A DNA stretch of 25,503 bases from contig CAYXFZ010000031.1 in assembly GCA_964464385.1 (NCBI GenBank), forward strand, positions 1 to 25,503, given 5' to 3'. This document shows positions 6,846 through 14,292 of the stretch, one piece after another (position 1 is the first letter of the stretch; each line of letters opens with the position of its first letter). The DNA is from CAYXFZ01 sp964464385 (GTDB lineage: Bacteria; Planctomycetota; UBA1135). The notes under the pieces are model-generated. The model made no database searches. It saw nothing but the letters and a program-made list of their open reading frames with translations, and had not been told where the DNA came from. Made by a program: the position numbers and the translations under genes.

Positions 6846-7835
6846 ATGAATGGCGGCATTCCCGTTGGAATCGCAGGCATCGCCCATGCCGTGCCGGATT
6901 GGATTGTGGACAACCATTGGTTCGAGGAACGGATGGACACTTCCGATGAATGGATCGTCCAGCGAACAGGGATCAAACAGCGGCATTGGCTGAAGCCCGG
7001 CCAGCGCCCCTCCGACATGTTCGTGGAAGCCGCACAGAAGGCCCTGGATCGGGCGGGGGTGGCGGCGGATGAGCTGGATCTCATCGTGGTCGGTTCCGTT
7101 TCTGGGGATTTCACGGCCCCCTCCTTGGCCTGTGTGTTGCAAAATCGTCTGGGCGTGCAAGGGATTGGCTCGTTCGACGTCGCTGCTGCATGTTCTGGCT
7201 TCCTTTATGCCCTTGCCACGGGGTCGCAATTTGTGGCCAGCGGTCGTTATCGCAATGTTTTGGTCTGCGGTGGCGAGGCCATGTCACGAATGATCAACAA
7301 AGATGACCGAACCACTGCGGTTCTCTTTGGTGATGGCGCTGGCGCGGTCCTCCTGCAACCCCACGAAGTATGCGGCCAGGGCTTGGTGGATGATTTTATT
7401 CTCGGAGCGGACGGCTCCGGCGTACATTTCATCGTCAGACCCAAGGGTGGTGGTTGGGAGCCCATGAATGAAGAGATCTTGGCAAATCGCGAGCATCTCA
7501 TACACATGGAAGGCCGCGAGGTTTACCGTTTTGCCTATTCCAAAATGCGGGAGATGTGTGATTGGGCCATGCGGGATATTCCGCATGAGAAATTGGGCTG
7601 GATGATGCCTCATCAAATGAATCGGCGGATTTTGACCAGCGCCATGAAGGCCCTGGACATTCCGGCCGATAAGGTGCTGCACAACATCCATCGATTTGGC
7701 AATACGTCTTCCGCTTCGGTGCCCATTCTCTTTTCCGAAGCCTGGGAACAGGGCAAGTTGGAGAAGGACACCTATCTCGTCTTGGCGGCCTTTGGTGCGG
7801 GCCTGACTTGGGCCGGCGTCCGCATTCTTTGGTAG
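6846..7835 (+). CDS. fabH: 3-oxoacyl-ACP synthase III (KAS III, FabH)
   Basis: The enzyme condenses an acyl-CoA primer, usually acetyl-CoA, with malonyl-ACP to start fatty-acid synthesis in the cytoplasm. The 329 residues are slightly longer than E. coli FabH. The entry motif DTSDEWIVQRTGI is present at about residues 31-43. The catalytic triad is intact: C116 in AAACSGF, H256 in MPHQMN and N286 in FGNTSSAS. The C-terminal glycine-rich end (AAFGAGLTWAG) is also typical. The ATG at 6846 has no Shine-Dalgarno site but agrees with the family start. It stands between the ASPIC gene and rmuC without other fatty-acid genes, so it may serve housekeeping lipid synthesis or a specialised condensation. 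The FabH-type catalytic residues make a chalcone- or HMG-type synthase unlikely. Confidence 0.95.
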   Translation: MNGGIPVGIAGIAHAVPDWIVDNHWFEERMDTSDEWIVQRTGIKQRHWLKPGQRPSDMFVEAAQKALDRAGVAADELDLIVVGSVSGDFTAPSLACVLQNRLGVQGIGSFDVAAACSGFLYALATGSQFVASGRYRNVLVCGGEAMSRMINKDDRTTAVLFGDGAGAVLLQPHEVCGQGLVDDFILGADGSGVHFIVRPKGGGWEPMNEEILANREHLIHMEGREVYRFAYSKMREMCDWAMRDIPHEKLGWMMPHQMNRRILTSAMKALDIPADKVLHNIHRFGNTSSASVPILFSEAWEQGKLEKDTYLVLAAFGAGLTWAGVRILW

Positions 7836-7862
7836 AGGCTTGATCCTCCGCCCTCTTGCCGT

Positions 7863-9071
7863 ATGGTGGAGGGTATGGATTTCATAGCCGCCATTTTTGC
7901 CTTGATTGCCGGCCTTTTCGCCGGCTGGTTTCTCGCCCAAAAGAGATCCAGTGGGGTTCGCGAAGAGTTGTCCGTCCTCAAAGCCCAAGCCAAGGAGCAG
8001 AAACAGTCCTCCGATCGGGAAAAGGAATTTTTCGAAAAATCCCTCGCCGAAATGAAAAGCCAGTTTTTAGGTGCTGCTCAAACTGCTTTGCGAGCCAACA
8101 ACGAACAGTTTTTGCAAAACACGGAAATCAAGATCAAGCCTTTGTCCGATGCTCTCAAGGCCCTCCAGGAAAAGACTGGAGACTTGGAAAAAAAGCGTGA
8201 AAATGCCTATGGTCAATTGAGCGAGCAAATCAAGGGGATGAAGGATGCAGCGGCCGGGATGCTGAAAAGTTCGGAAAGCATGTCATCTCTGCTGAAAGGA
8301 TCCAGTCAGGTGCGGGGAAATTGGGGCGAGCAACTGTTGCGCAATGTGGTCGAATTTTCAGGAATGGTTGAGCATGTTCACTTTTCCCAGCAGACCACCG
8401 TAGAGGATCGTCGGCGCCCGGACATGATCATCAAACTGCCGGGCGGGGCCGGCATTCCTGTGGATTCTAAGTGTCCTTTTGCCGCCTTTCAGCAGGCCAA
8501 GGACGCGACGGATCCAGCTCAAGCTCGGAGTTTTATGGAAGCCCACGCCAAGGCGATTCGAAAGCACTTTACGGACTTAAGCGGCAAGGACTATTCCTCC
8601 TCCATCCAAGGGGAGATTGATTTTACGGTTATGTTTATGCCCGGCGACCATCTCCTGGAGGCTGCTTTGGCAGTGGATCCTGGTTTACAGGACGAGGCTC
8701 TCCGCAAAAAGGTTTTGATTACGAACCCCGTCAGCTTGGTTGCACTCTTGCGGACGGTACGGGTCTATTGGCGCCAAGAGGAAACGGATCGAAACGCTCA
8801 GAAAATTGCCGACGCTGCTCGCGAACTCTACGAGCGCACGGCGACCTGGATGGAGCATGTGGGAAAGATCGGAAAAGGTCTCAAAACTGCGGTGGAGGCT
8901 CACAACAGATCTGTTGGCAGTTGGGAGCGTCGCGTTGCTCCGGCCGGCAAAAAAATGCGGGATCTCAAGGTGCAAGGGACCGAACTGAAATCACTGGATG
9001 ATTCGAAAGTGGGTCCCAGCGAAATTGACGAGGATCTGCGCGATTTGCCCGGCCTCGAGCAGGGTTCCTGA
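7863..9071 (+). CDS. rmuC: DNA recombination protein RmuC
   Basis: This 402-residue protein has an N-terminal membrane segment (about residues 5-25), a coiled-coil stretch (about 33-130) and a C-terminal RmuC domain. The domain has the typical GNWGE (152-156), RRPDMII (184-190), VDSKCPF (200-206) and later LRTVRVYWRQEE. RmuC proteins have a nuclease-like fold and limit recombination between inverted or short repeats in E. coli; the biochemical activity is not well settled. Two starts are possible, ATG 7863 and ATG 7875. GGAGGG at 7868-7873 is too close to the second to serve it, so the longer form is kept. It follows fabH by 27 nt and may share its transcript. It is notable that this window also carries a long inverted-repeat pair, the type of substrate RmuC has been linked to. 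Confidence 0.93.
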   Translation: MVEGMDFIAAIFALIAGLFAGWFLAQKRSSGVREELSVLKAQAKEQKQSSDREKEFFEKSLAEMKSQFLGAAQTALRANNEQFLQNTEIKIKPLSDALKALQEKTGDLEKKRENAYGQLSEQIKGMKDAAAGMLKSSESMSSLLKGSSQVRGNWGEQLLRNVVEFSGMVEHVHFSQQTTVEDRRRPDMIIKLPGGAGIPVDSKCPFAAFQQAKDATDPAQARSFMEAHAKAIRKHFTDLSGKDYSSSIQGEIDFTVMFMPGDHLLEAALAVDPGLQDEALRKKVLITNPVSLVALLRTVRVYWRQEETDRNAQKIADAARELYERTATWMEHVGKIGKGLKTAVEAHNRSVGSWERRVAPAGKKMRDLKVQGTELKSLDDSKVGPSEIDEDLRDLPGLEQGS

Positions 9072-9092
9072 CCCGCCGTTTTTGAACCGACC

Positions 9093-9098
9093 TAGAAT
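9093..9098 (+). promoter_or_regulatory. -10 element (TAGAAT) for a leaderless peptidase mRNA
   Basis: GACCTAGAAT ends five bases before the ATG at 9104, so transcription would begin at or next to the start codon. The preceding TTGAAC (9082-9087) and GACC spacer are shared with the site at 14057-14073. Confidence 0.5.
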
Positions 9099-9103
9099 GG
9101 GGC

Positions 9104-11188
9104 ATGCGCAAAACCCTCATGCTTGCCTTGGTCGTGCTCGTGGTTGCTTCCTGTGGTGCTCCCCAGTCCTTGGTTGACTTTCAACGTGTTGCTTCTTCCC
9201 AAGGACTTGTTTTTGGAATGCCACGATTCGAGCGGACCCCGGAAGAAGTGCAGGAAGTCGTGGATTTCGAGCTTGCCATGGCCGACATGATGCTGCTTGG
9301 GATCGCCGAGCAGGAGCCTTCGCAGGTCACTTTTGACAGTGTTTTTGCTGGCATGGACCACGCTCTTTTCGGGGTGATGACGACATTGAATCGTCTCTGG
9401 CTGATGAAGGAGACGCGGCAGGAGCCAGAAGTTCGGCAAACCTGCACAGCTCAAGTGCAAAAGATTTCCGAATGGCTGGTGAGTGTGCAATACCGCGAGG
9501 ATCTTTACAATATTTGTCAGGCTTATGTTCAGCGATTGGAAAACGGACTAGTTTTACCACTCGAGGGTGAGGATAAAATGTTGTATCTGGAGACCATGCG
9601 AGATTATCGACGCGCTGGTTTTTCTCTGGATGCTGCCACTCGCGGCAAAGTGGCTAAACTCAAGAACACTTTGTCTCGCTTGGAGTCCGAATTTGATACC
9701 AACATTACGGATGCTTCCGTTGTGCTTGAATTTTCCAAGGAGGATCTGAAGGGTGTCCCCGAAGAATTTTTGCAATCCAGTTTGACTGCGGCGGGTCGCC
9801 ATGTCGTCCGCGCCACCGTGACCCCGGACTATATGGCTGTTATGGAGAACGCTTTTCTCGAGGAGACTCGGCGTCGCCTGAACACGGCTCGCTACTCCGT
9901 GGCCATGGCAGAGAATGGCCCCCTATTGAACAAACTGGTTTCGGTTCGTCGGCAGATCGCTTCTCTCTTGGGATATGAGACCTGGGCGGATTATCAGATC
10001 GAGCCGAAAATGGCAGGGACGAGTCGTCGGGCCATCGGATTTGCCGAGGAGCTTGCCGAAGGGCTTGCTCCGAAGTTTGAAAAAGAAGTGGAAGTCTTGC
10101 GCCAACTCAAGGTGCAGGAAACCGGCAACAAAACCGCGGTCATCCATTGGTGGGATTTTCGTTACTACCAAAACAAAATGATGCGGGAGCAGTTTGCGGT
10201 GGATTCTTCGGAACTTCGCAACTTTTTCGTGCTGGAAAATGTCCTGGCGGGGATGTTTGATGTTTACCAACGCATTTTTGGTCTTCGATTCACCAAATTG
10301 GAGCCCGAGTGGGCCTGGGTGGACGATTTGCAACTTTGGGCAGTTGCCGACGCGGCAACGGGTGAACCTCTGGGGATGTTCTTCCTGGATCTGTTTCCGC
10401 GACCCGGAAAGTACAACCACTTTGCACAGTTCGATGTCATTGGCGGCAAACTTTTGGCCGATGGTCGGTACCAGCGCCCGGTGGCAGCCCTAGTCTGCAA
10501 TTTCACCCCTGGTGTGGGGGATGCCCCGGCCTTAATGAACCATGGAGAGGTGGAGACCATCTTCCATGAATTTGGCCATGCGATGCACACCATCCTGACT
10601 CGCGCTAAATACTCCAGCTTCAGTGGTGCCAATGTGCCCCGCGATTTCGTGGAGGCTCCTTCTCAAATGTTCGAGGCTTGGGCTTGGGATCCTACGGTTT
10701 TGGGTAGCTTTGCTTCTGACTGGCGCGATTCGTCCCGGGCACTTTCCTTGGACACGATCCAGCGCATGCGTGCTGCGGATTTGGCCACGCAAGGAGTTCA
10801 CTATCGGAGGCAGCTGGGTTTGGCGCTTTCTGATTTGCGAATTCACGTTGCCGAGGCCGGTGCTGACGCCGGCGAAATCTGTAACGCCACGAATGCGGAA
10901 ATGATGTTCGATCCCCCTGCAGGCACAAACTTCGCGGCCTATTGGGGGCACCTGACCGGATATGACGCCGGTTACTACGGTTATGCTTGGGCTGATTCGA
11001 TTGCTGCGGACATGGCCACTGTTTTTGAAGATGCTCCGGGTGGCTTTTTGGACGAGGTCGTTGGAGCTCGCCTGCGGCGCGAGATTTACCAAGTTGGCGG
11101 ATCTCGTCCAGTCGAAGAATCCGTGCGCGCCTTTTTAGGTCGCGACTCCACTCCGGACGCCTTTCTCCGGCAACTGGGCATTCGCTGA
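9104..11188 (+). CDS. M3-family zinc metallopeptidase, lipoprotein
   Basis: This 694-residue enzyme belongs to the thimet oligopeptidase/PrlC/Dcp family, which cleaves short peptides. The zinc site is complete: H488-E489-F-G-H492 with E489 as catalytic base, and E517 in DFVEAPSQ as third ligand. The length fits the family. The N-terminus is a lipoprotein signal: a hydrophobic stretch ending in VVASC with the lipobox cysteine at residue 17, so the enzyme should be anchored in the periplasm or outer membrane rather than being cytoplasmic like E. coli PrlC. A peptide-salvage role outside the cytoplasm follows from that. The start is supported by a TAGAAT -10 element placed for a leaderless message and by the signal peptide itself. 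It appears to be transcribed alone. Confidence 0.93.
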   Translation: MRKTLMLALVVLVVASCGAPQSLVDFQRVASSQGLVFGMPRFERTPEEVQEVVDFELAMADMMLLGIAEQEPSQVTFDSVFAGMDHALFGVMTTLNRLWLMKETRQEPEVRQTCTAQVQKISEWLVSVQYREDLYNICQAYVQRLENGLVLPLEGEDKMLYLETMRDYRRAGFSLDAATRGKVAKLKNTLSRLESEFDTNITDASVVLEFSKEDLKGVPEEFLQSSLTAAGRHVVRATVTPDYMAVMENAFLEETRRRLNTARYSVAMAENGPLLNKLVSVRRQIASLLGYETWADYQIEPKMAGTSRRAIGFAEELAEGLAPKFEKEVEVLRQLKVQETGNKTAVIHWWDFRYYQNKMMREQFAVDSSELRNFFVLENVLAGMFDVYQRIFGLRFTKLEPEWAWVDDLQLWAVADAATGEPLGMFFLDLFPRPGKYNHFAQFDVIGGKLLADGRYQRPVAALVCNFTPGVGDAPALMNHGEVETIFHEFGHAMHTILTRAKYSSFSGANVPRDFVEAPSQMFEAWAWDPTVLGSFASDWRDSSRALSLDTIQRMRAADLATQGVHYRRQLGLALSDLRIHVAEAGADAGEICNATNAEMMFDPPAGTNFAAYWGHLTGYDAGYYGYAWADSIAADMATVFEDAPGGFLDEVVGARLRREIYQVGGSRPVEESVRAFLGRDSTPDAFLRQLGIR

Positions 11189-11232
11189 GCTGGAATCTGG
11201 GCGGATCTTGGGGATGGAGGGTATGCTGGAGC

Positions 11233-12703
11233 GTGCCGTTTCTAAGCCTTTTCACCCTGGCGTTCGTCCCCTCAAGCCTCTCCTGCGCCCTTCCTCTCGC
11301 CCTCCCCCCAGCGCAGAAAATGGTGGCGCGCAAGGTGGCGGATGGGTTCATTTTCCCCGTGGATGTGGTGCATCCGCCCGGAGATGACCGTCTGTTCGTG
11401 GTTGAACAAGTCTCAGGCTTGGTCTTGATCGTGAAGGCCGGCGTGGTGCAAGCCAATCCCTATTTGGACGTTTCCTCCAAGATCGGGGGATGGTCCGGAG
11501 AGCAGGGTTTTCTTGGCATGACCTTTCACTTGAACTATGCCCAGAACGGTTTGTGCTATGTAAATTACACGGATCCAACGGGCAACAATGTGATTGAGGA
11601 ATACCAAGTGTCCGCCACCAATCCGGACATCGTGGATCCTACATCGGCCCGAGTCCTTTTGTATCTCCCGCAGCCTTTTCAAAACCACAACGGCGGCGGG
11701 ATTCGTTTTGGTCCGGATGGAATGTTATGGATTGGAACAGGAGATGGTGGTAGCGGGAGCGGCAGTGGTGCCGATCCTTTTGGGAATGGCCAAAGTGGCG
11801 CCACCTTGCTGGGAAAAATGCTTCGCCTGGACGTAGATGCCGGCATTCCTTACGGGATTCCCGTGGACAACCCATTCATCGGGGACCCCAATTTCTTGGA
11901 CGAAATTTGGGCCTTTGGTTTGCGGAATCCCTGGCGCTTTTCCTTCNNNNNNNNNNGATCTTGAAGAGGTTGATTTTGAACCGGCCAACACGCCAGGCCG
12001 GAACTATGGCTGGAGTTTGAAGGAGGGCACCTCTTGTTTCAATCCGCCCACAAATTGCGATCCCGGTGGAATTACAACCGACCCCATTCTGGAATACGCT
12101 CACGATCATACGGCGGGTCGGCATTGCATTATTGGCGGCGTTTTGTACCGAGGGTCTGCGCTCCCAGGCATGGATGGTGCTTACTTCTTCTGTGATTATT
12201 CCAGTTCTGAAATTTTCGTGGCTCGTTTCAAAAACGGCGTTCCCATTGAGGCGCGCGAGATTCAGAAGCAAATTGGTCCGGGAAACGGTCTGGATGTCAA
12301 GAAAGTGGGTTCGTTCGGTGAAGATAAAGACGGCGAGATTTTGATCCTGGACCGAGTGGATGGGGAGTTGTGGACATTGGATCACGCCGCTTTTGGTCTT
12401 TCCCTTTCTCCCCTGCAAGTGGGCGGCACTTCTACCGGGACCATTTCCGGTGCCACGCCCAACGCCAAGGTGTACCTGCTGGGCACTTTCGCCGGTACGG
12501 GATCCACCAACATCAAAGCTCTCCAGGTGTGGTCAGGCTTGAAGAACCCATTGTCTTTGGGTTCCGTGCAGACGGATGCGAACGGGGATGGTTCCGTCTC
12601 CTTTAGCATTCCCAACAAGCAGCAATGGATTGGTAAGCAAGTTTGGGTGCAGGCCGTGGAGTTGAAGAATTCTTCCTCGGTGATTGCAGACACATTGCGC
12701 TGA
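11233..12703 (+). CDS. secreted PQQ-type glucose/sorbosone dehydrogenase, interrupted by assembly gap
   Basis: Two in-frame pieces of one gene flank ten N at 11947-11956. The first (11233-11946, 238 codons, GTG start) has a signal peptide and the beta-propeller core of soluble aldose/sorbosone dehydrogenases: GEQGFLGM, NHNGGG with the likely catalytic His, and GPDGMLWIGTGDGG, ending at AFGLRNPWRFSF. The second (11957-12703) resumes at LEEVDF, then GRNYGW, the CDYSS segment and ILDRVDGELWTL. Family members usually have about 15 residues at the break, including a GDVGQ-type motif, so roughly 45 nt are missing and the N count is a placeholder. A C-terminal extension of about 100 residues looks like a beta-sandwich module. 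GGAGGG at 11216-11221 may serve as a distant ribosome site. Such enzymes oxidise sugars in the periplasm and pass electrons to the respiratory chain; the substrate is unknown. Confidence 0.85.
11947..11956. other. assembly gap (10 N)
   Basis: Ten undetermined bases lie inside the sugar-dehydrogenase gene. Coding resumes in a different window frame, but both edges fall on codon boundaries, so the true missing length should be a multiple of three. Confidence 0.98.
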
Positions 12704-12713
12704 TTGAGGCCCC

Positions 12714-12719
12714 TATACT
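12714..12719 (+). promoter_or_regulatory. -10 element (TATACT) before the LemA operon
   Basis: CCTATACT ends eight bases before the ATG at 12728 and begins right after the sugar-dehydrogenase stop codon. A transcript would start one or two bases before the start codon. Confidence 0.45.
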
Positions 12720-12727
12720 GATCCCTC

Positions 12728-13417
12728 ATGCCTCCTGGATGGATCATTCTGATTGTTCTTGCCGTCGTTGCGGTGATGGTCATTGCATGGCAGCTTGAAA
12801 AGAAGCGGCGAGAAAAATGGCGGACTTGGGCCAAATCGAAGGGATGGTCTTATCGTCATGAGCGGAACCGAGATCTTGCCAAGCGCTATTCTTTTTTGGA
12901 TCGGCTGCAAAAAGGGTCCAATCGATACGCTATGCACTGCCTTCGTGGAGAATGGCAGGGCCGACCCGCCGAGGCCTTCACCTTTCATTACGAGACCTAT
13001 TCCACGGGCTCCAAGGGTCAACGGCGGACGCATCATCATTATGTGGGGGTGGTCGTCCTTGAAGTCGAAAAGTCCTTTCCTGAACTCACGATTGCCCCGG
13101 AGGGGTTCTTTTCCAAATTGGCCCAAGTCGTGGGTTATGACGACATTGACTTTGAGTCCATCGAGTTCTCCAAGAAATTTGTGGTTCGGAGTGGCGACAA
13201 AAAGTTTGCTTATGATTTTTGCCATACCCGCATGATGGACTACCTTTTGCAGCATCCAAGGACTATTTTGGAAATCGAAGGCAATTCGCTGGCCGTGTTT
13301 GACGGCAATCGGCTCGAGCCGGAAGAAATCGAGCCATACCTGGAGCATCTTCACGCCATTCGCGTATGGATGCCCCGCTTCCTTTTCCACGAAACCCAAG
13401 AAACTGCAGTCTCATGA
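12728..13417 (+). CDS. membrane-anchored protein of unknown function, LemA partner
   Basis: This 229-residue protein has one N-terminal transmembrane helix (about residues 5-21), a basic stretch, and a soluble domain of about 180 residues. The domain has recognisable conserved segments: FHYETYSTGS, LPELTI-like SFPELTIAPEG, DIDFESIEFSKKF, and the FAYDF...RMMDYLL region. I have seen this pattern in uncharacterised bacterial membrane proteins, some of which may fall in DUF3137; no function is known to me. The stop overlaps the LemA start in ATGA (13414-13417), so it is translated together with LemA and probably works with it at the membrane. A -10 element eight bases upstream supports this start. 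The reality of the gene is firm; its biochemical role is not. Confidence 0.8.
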   Translation: MPPGWIILIVLAVVAVMVIAWQLEKKRREKWRTWAKSKGWSYRHERNRDLAKRYSFLDRLQKGSNRYAMHCLRGEWQGRPAEAFTFHYETYSTGSKGQRRTHHHYVGVVVLEVEKSFPELTIAPEGFFSKLAQVVGYDDIDFESIEFSKKFVVRSGDKKFAYDFCHTRMMDYLLQHPRTILEIEGNSLAVFDGNRLEPEEIEPYLEHLHAIRVWMPRFLFHETQETAVS

Positions 13418-13962
13418 TCCCCTTCCTCATTGTTCTTGTTGTTCTCCTCCTGATTGTCGCCGGGATTTACAACGGTCTTGTTTCCATTCGCAACCAGTGC
13501 GACGAAGCTTGGTCCAATGTGGATACGGAATTGAAGCGTCGCTACGACCTTATCCCCAATTTGATCCAAACCGTCAAGGGGTTTGCCTCGCACGAAAAGG
13601 ACCTGCTCACGAAAGTGACCGAGATGCGTGAAAAGGCGGTGCAGAACACGGGCTCTCCGGCCAGCCAGGCCGCCGATGAAGGTGCTTTGCAGGGGGTCCT
13701 CTCTCAGTTGATGGTGCGTCTGGAGGCCTATCCCGAGGTCAAGGCCAGCAAGAACTTCCTGGAGCTTCAAACCGAGCTGGCCAATACCGAAGACCGTATT
13801 CAGGCGGCGTTGCGGTTTTACAACGGCAACATCCGCGAGAACAACAACAAAGTGCAGCAGTTCCCCTCCAACATGATTGCCGGAATGTTCGGCTTTTCTG
13901 GGCGGGAGTTTTTCGAGTTGGAAGAGCCCGCTGCACGCCAAGTACCGCAAGTTTCTTTCTAG
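13414..13962 (+). CDS. lemA: LemA family membrane protein
   Basis: LemA proteins have a short N-terminal helix followed by a long alpha-helical bundle; their function is unresolved. This one has 182 residues, the usual family length. A hydrophobic segment covers residues 2-20. Family hallmarks follow: YNGLVSIRNQCDEAWSNVD, ELKRRYDLIPNLIQTVKG, LEAYPEVKAS, ELANTEDRIQAALRFYN, and the late tail GMFGF. The start at 13414 is set by the ATGA overlap with the preceding gene and by the family N-terminus, not by the more upstream start codon of the open frame. LemA is often found with membrane proteins or peptidases; here the partner is the unknown protein just upstream. A 7-bp hairpin follows at about 13973-13994 without a T tract. 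Confidence 0.94.
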   Translation: MIPFLIVLVVLLLIVAGIYNGLVSIRNQCDEAWSNVDTELKRRYDLIPNLIQTVKGFASHEKDLLTKVTEMREKAVQNTGSPASQAADEGALQGVLSQLMVRLEAYPEVKASKNFLELQTELANTEDRIQAALRFYNGNIRENNNKVQQFPSNMIAGMFGFSGREFFELEEPAARQVPQVSF

Positions 13963-14067
13963 TTTTTTCATAAAGCGGATTCCTTGTTCCGCTTGATGGA
14001 ATGGGGAAGTTGCTGCTGGAAAGGAGATTTATTTTCGGAAAGATTTTTCCCATCCCTTGAACAGACC

Positions 14068-14073
14068 TAGACT
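14068..14073 (+). promoter_or_regulatory. putative -10 element (TAGACT) of an orphan transcript
   Basis: The stretch TTGAAC, five bases, TAGACT (14057-14073) copies the arrangement before the M3 peptidase gene, including the GACC just before the -10. No protein gene on this strand follows for over 1.6 kb, so it would drive a short RNA. Confidence 0.45.
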
Positions 14074-14079
14074 TGCGCA

Positions 14080-14210
14080 CGCTCGCGAAGGGGCCTCCCA
14101 CGGTAGAGCGCTTTCCGATCTTTTGTGACGGTTCTCCCGTCACCATGTATTTGGTGCCATCTGAGGGGATGGAGTTGCGGCTCTGGCTTTGGCCAGGGCC
14201 GCGTTTTTTT
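14080..14210 (+). ncRNA. candidate small structured RNA of about 130 nt
   Basis: The segment runs from a promoter-like site to a rho-independent terminator and contains three successive hairpins: GTGACGG/CCGTCAC (14125-14131 with 14137-14143, 7 bp, 5-nt loop), CCATC/GATGG (14157-14161 with 14168-14172), and the terminator stem. It does not match SRP RNA, RNase P RNA or tmRNA by eye, and 6S RNA cannot be shown. Since the next gene is convergent, it is not a leader or riboswitch. The 5' end is inferred from the promoter pattern. Alternatively the terminator may simply end lemA transcripts. Confidence 0.4.
14179..14210 (+). terminator. rho-independent terminator
   Basis: Arms GGCTCTGGC (14179-14187) and GCCAGGGCC (14192-14200) form a 9-bp stem with one G-T pair and a TTTG loop. 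After GCG come seven T (14204-14210). The orientation serves the plus strand. Confidence 0.8.
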
Positions 14211-14292
14211 TATGCAACCCTTGCGCAACCCGACCCAATGCACGGCAATAGAGGAACACGACCGATTCCAGCAAAACATTGGACTCGTTTCC

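Larger units (their letters stand above)
13963..14292. other. 330-nt intergenic region without a convincing protein gene
   Basis: The region lies between lemA (plus) and the glycoside-hydrolase-like gene (minus). It holds an AAGCGGA/TCCGCTT hairpin just after lemA, a promoter-like site at 14068, hairpins at 14125-14143 and 14157-14172, and a terminator at 14179-14210. The part from 14211 to 14292 shows only a TTGCGCAA palindrome and no clear feature. Confidence 0.6.
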
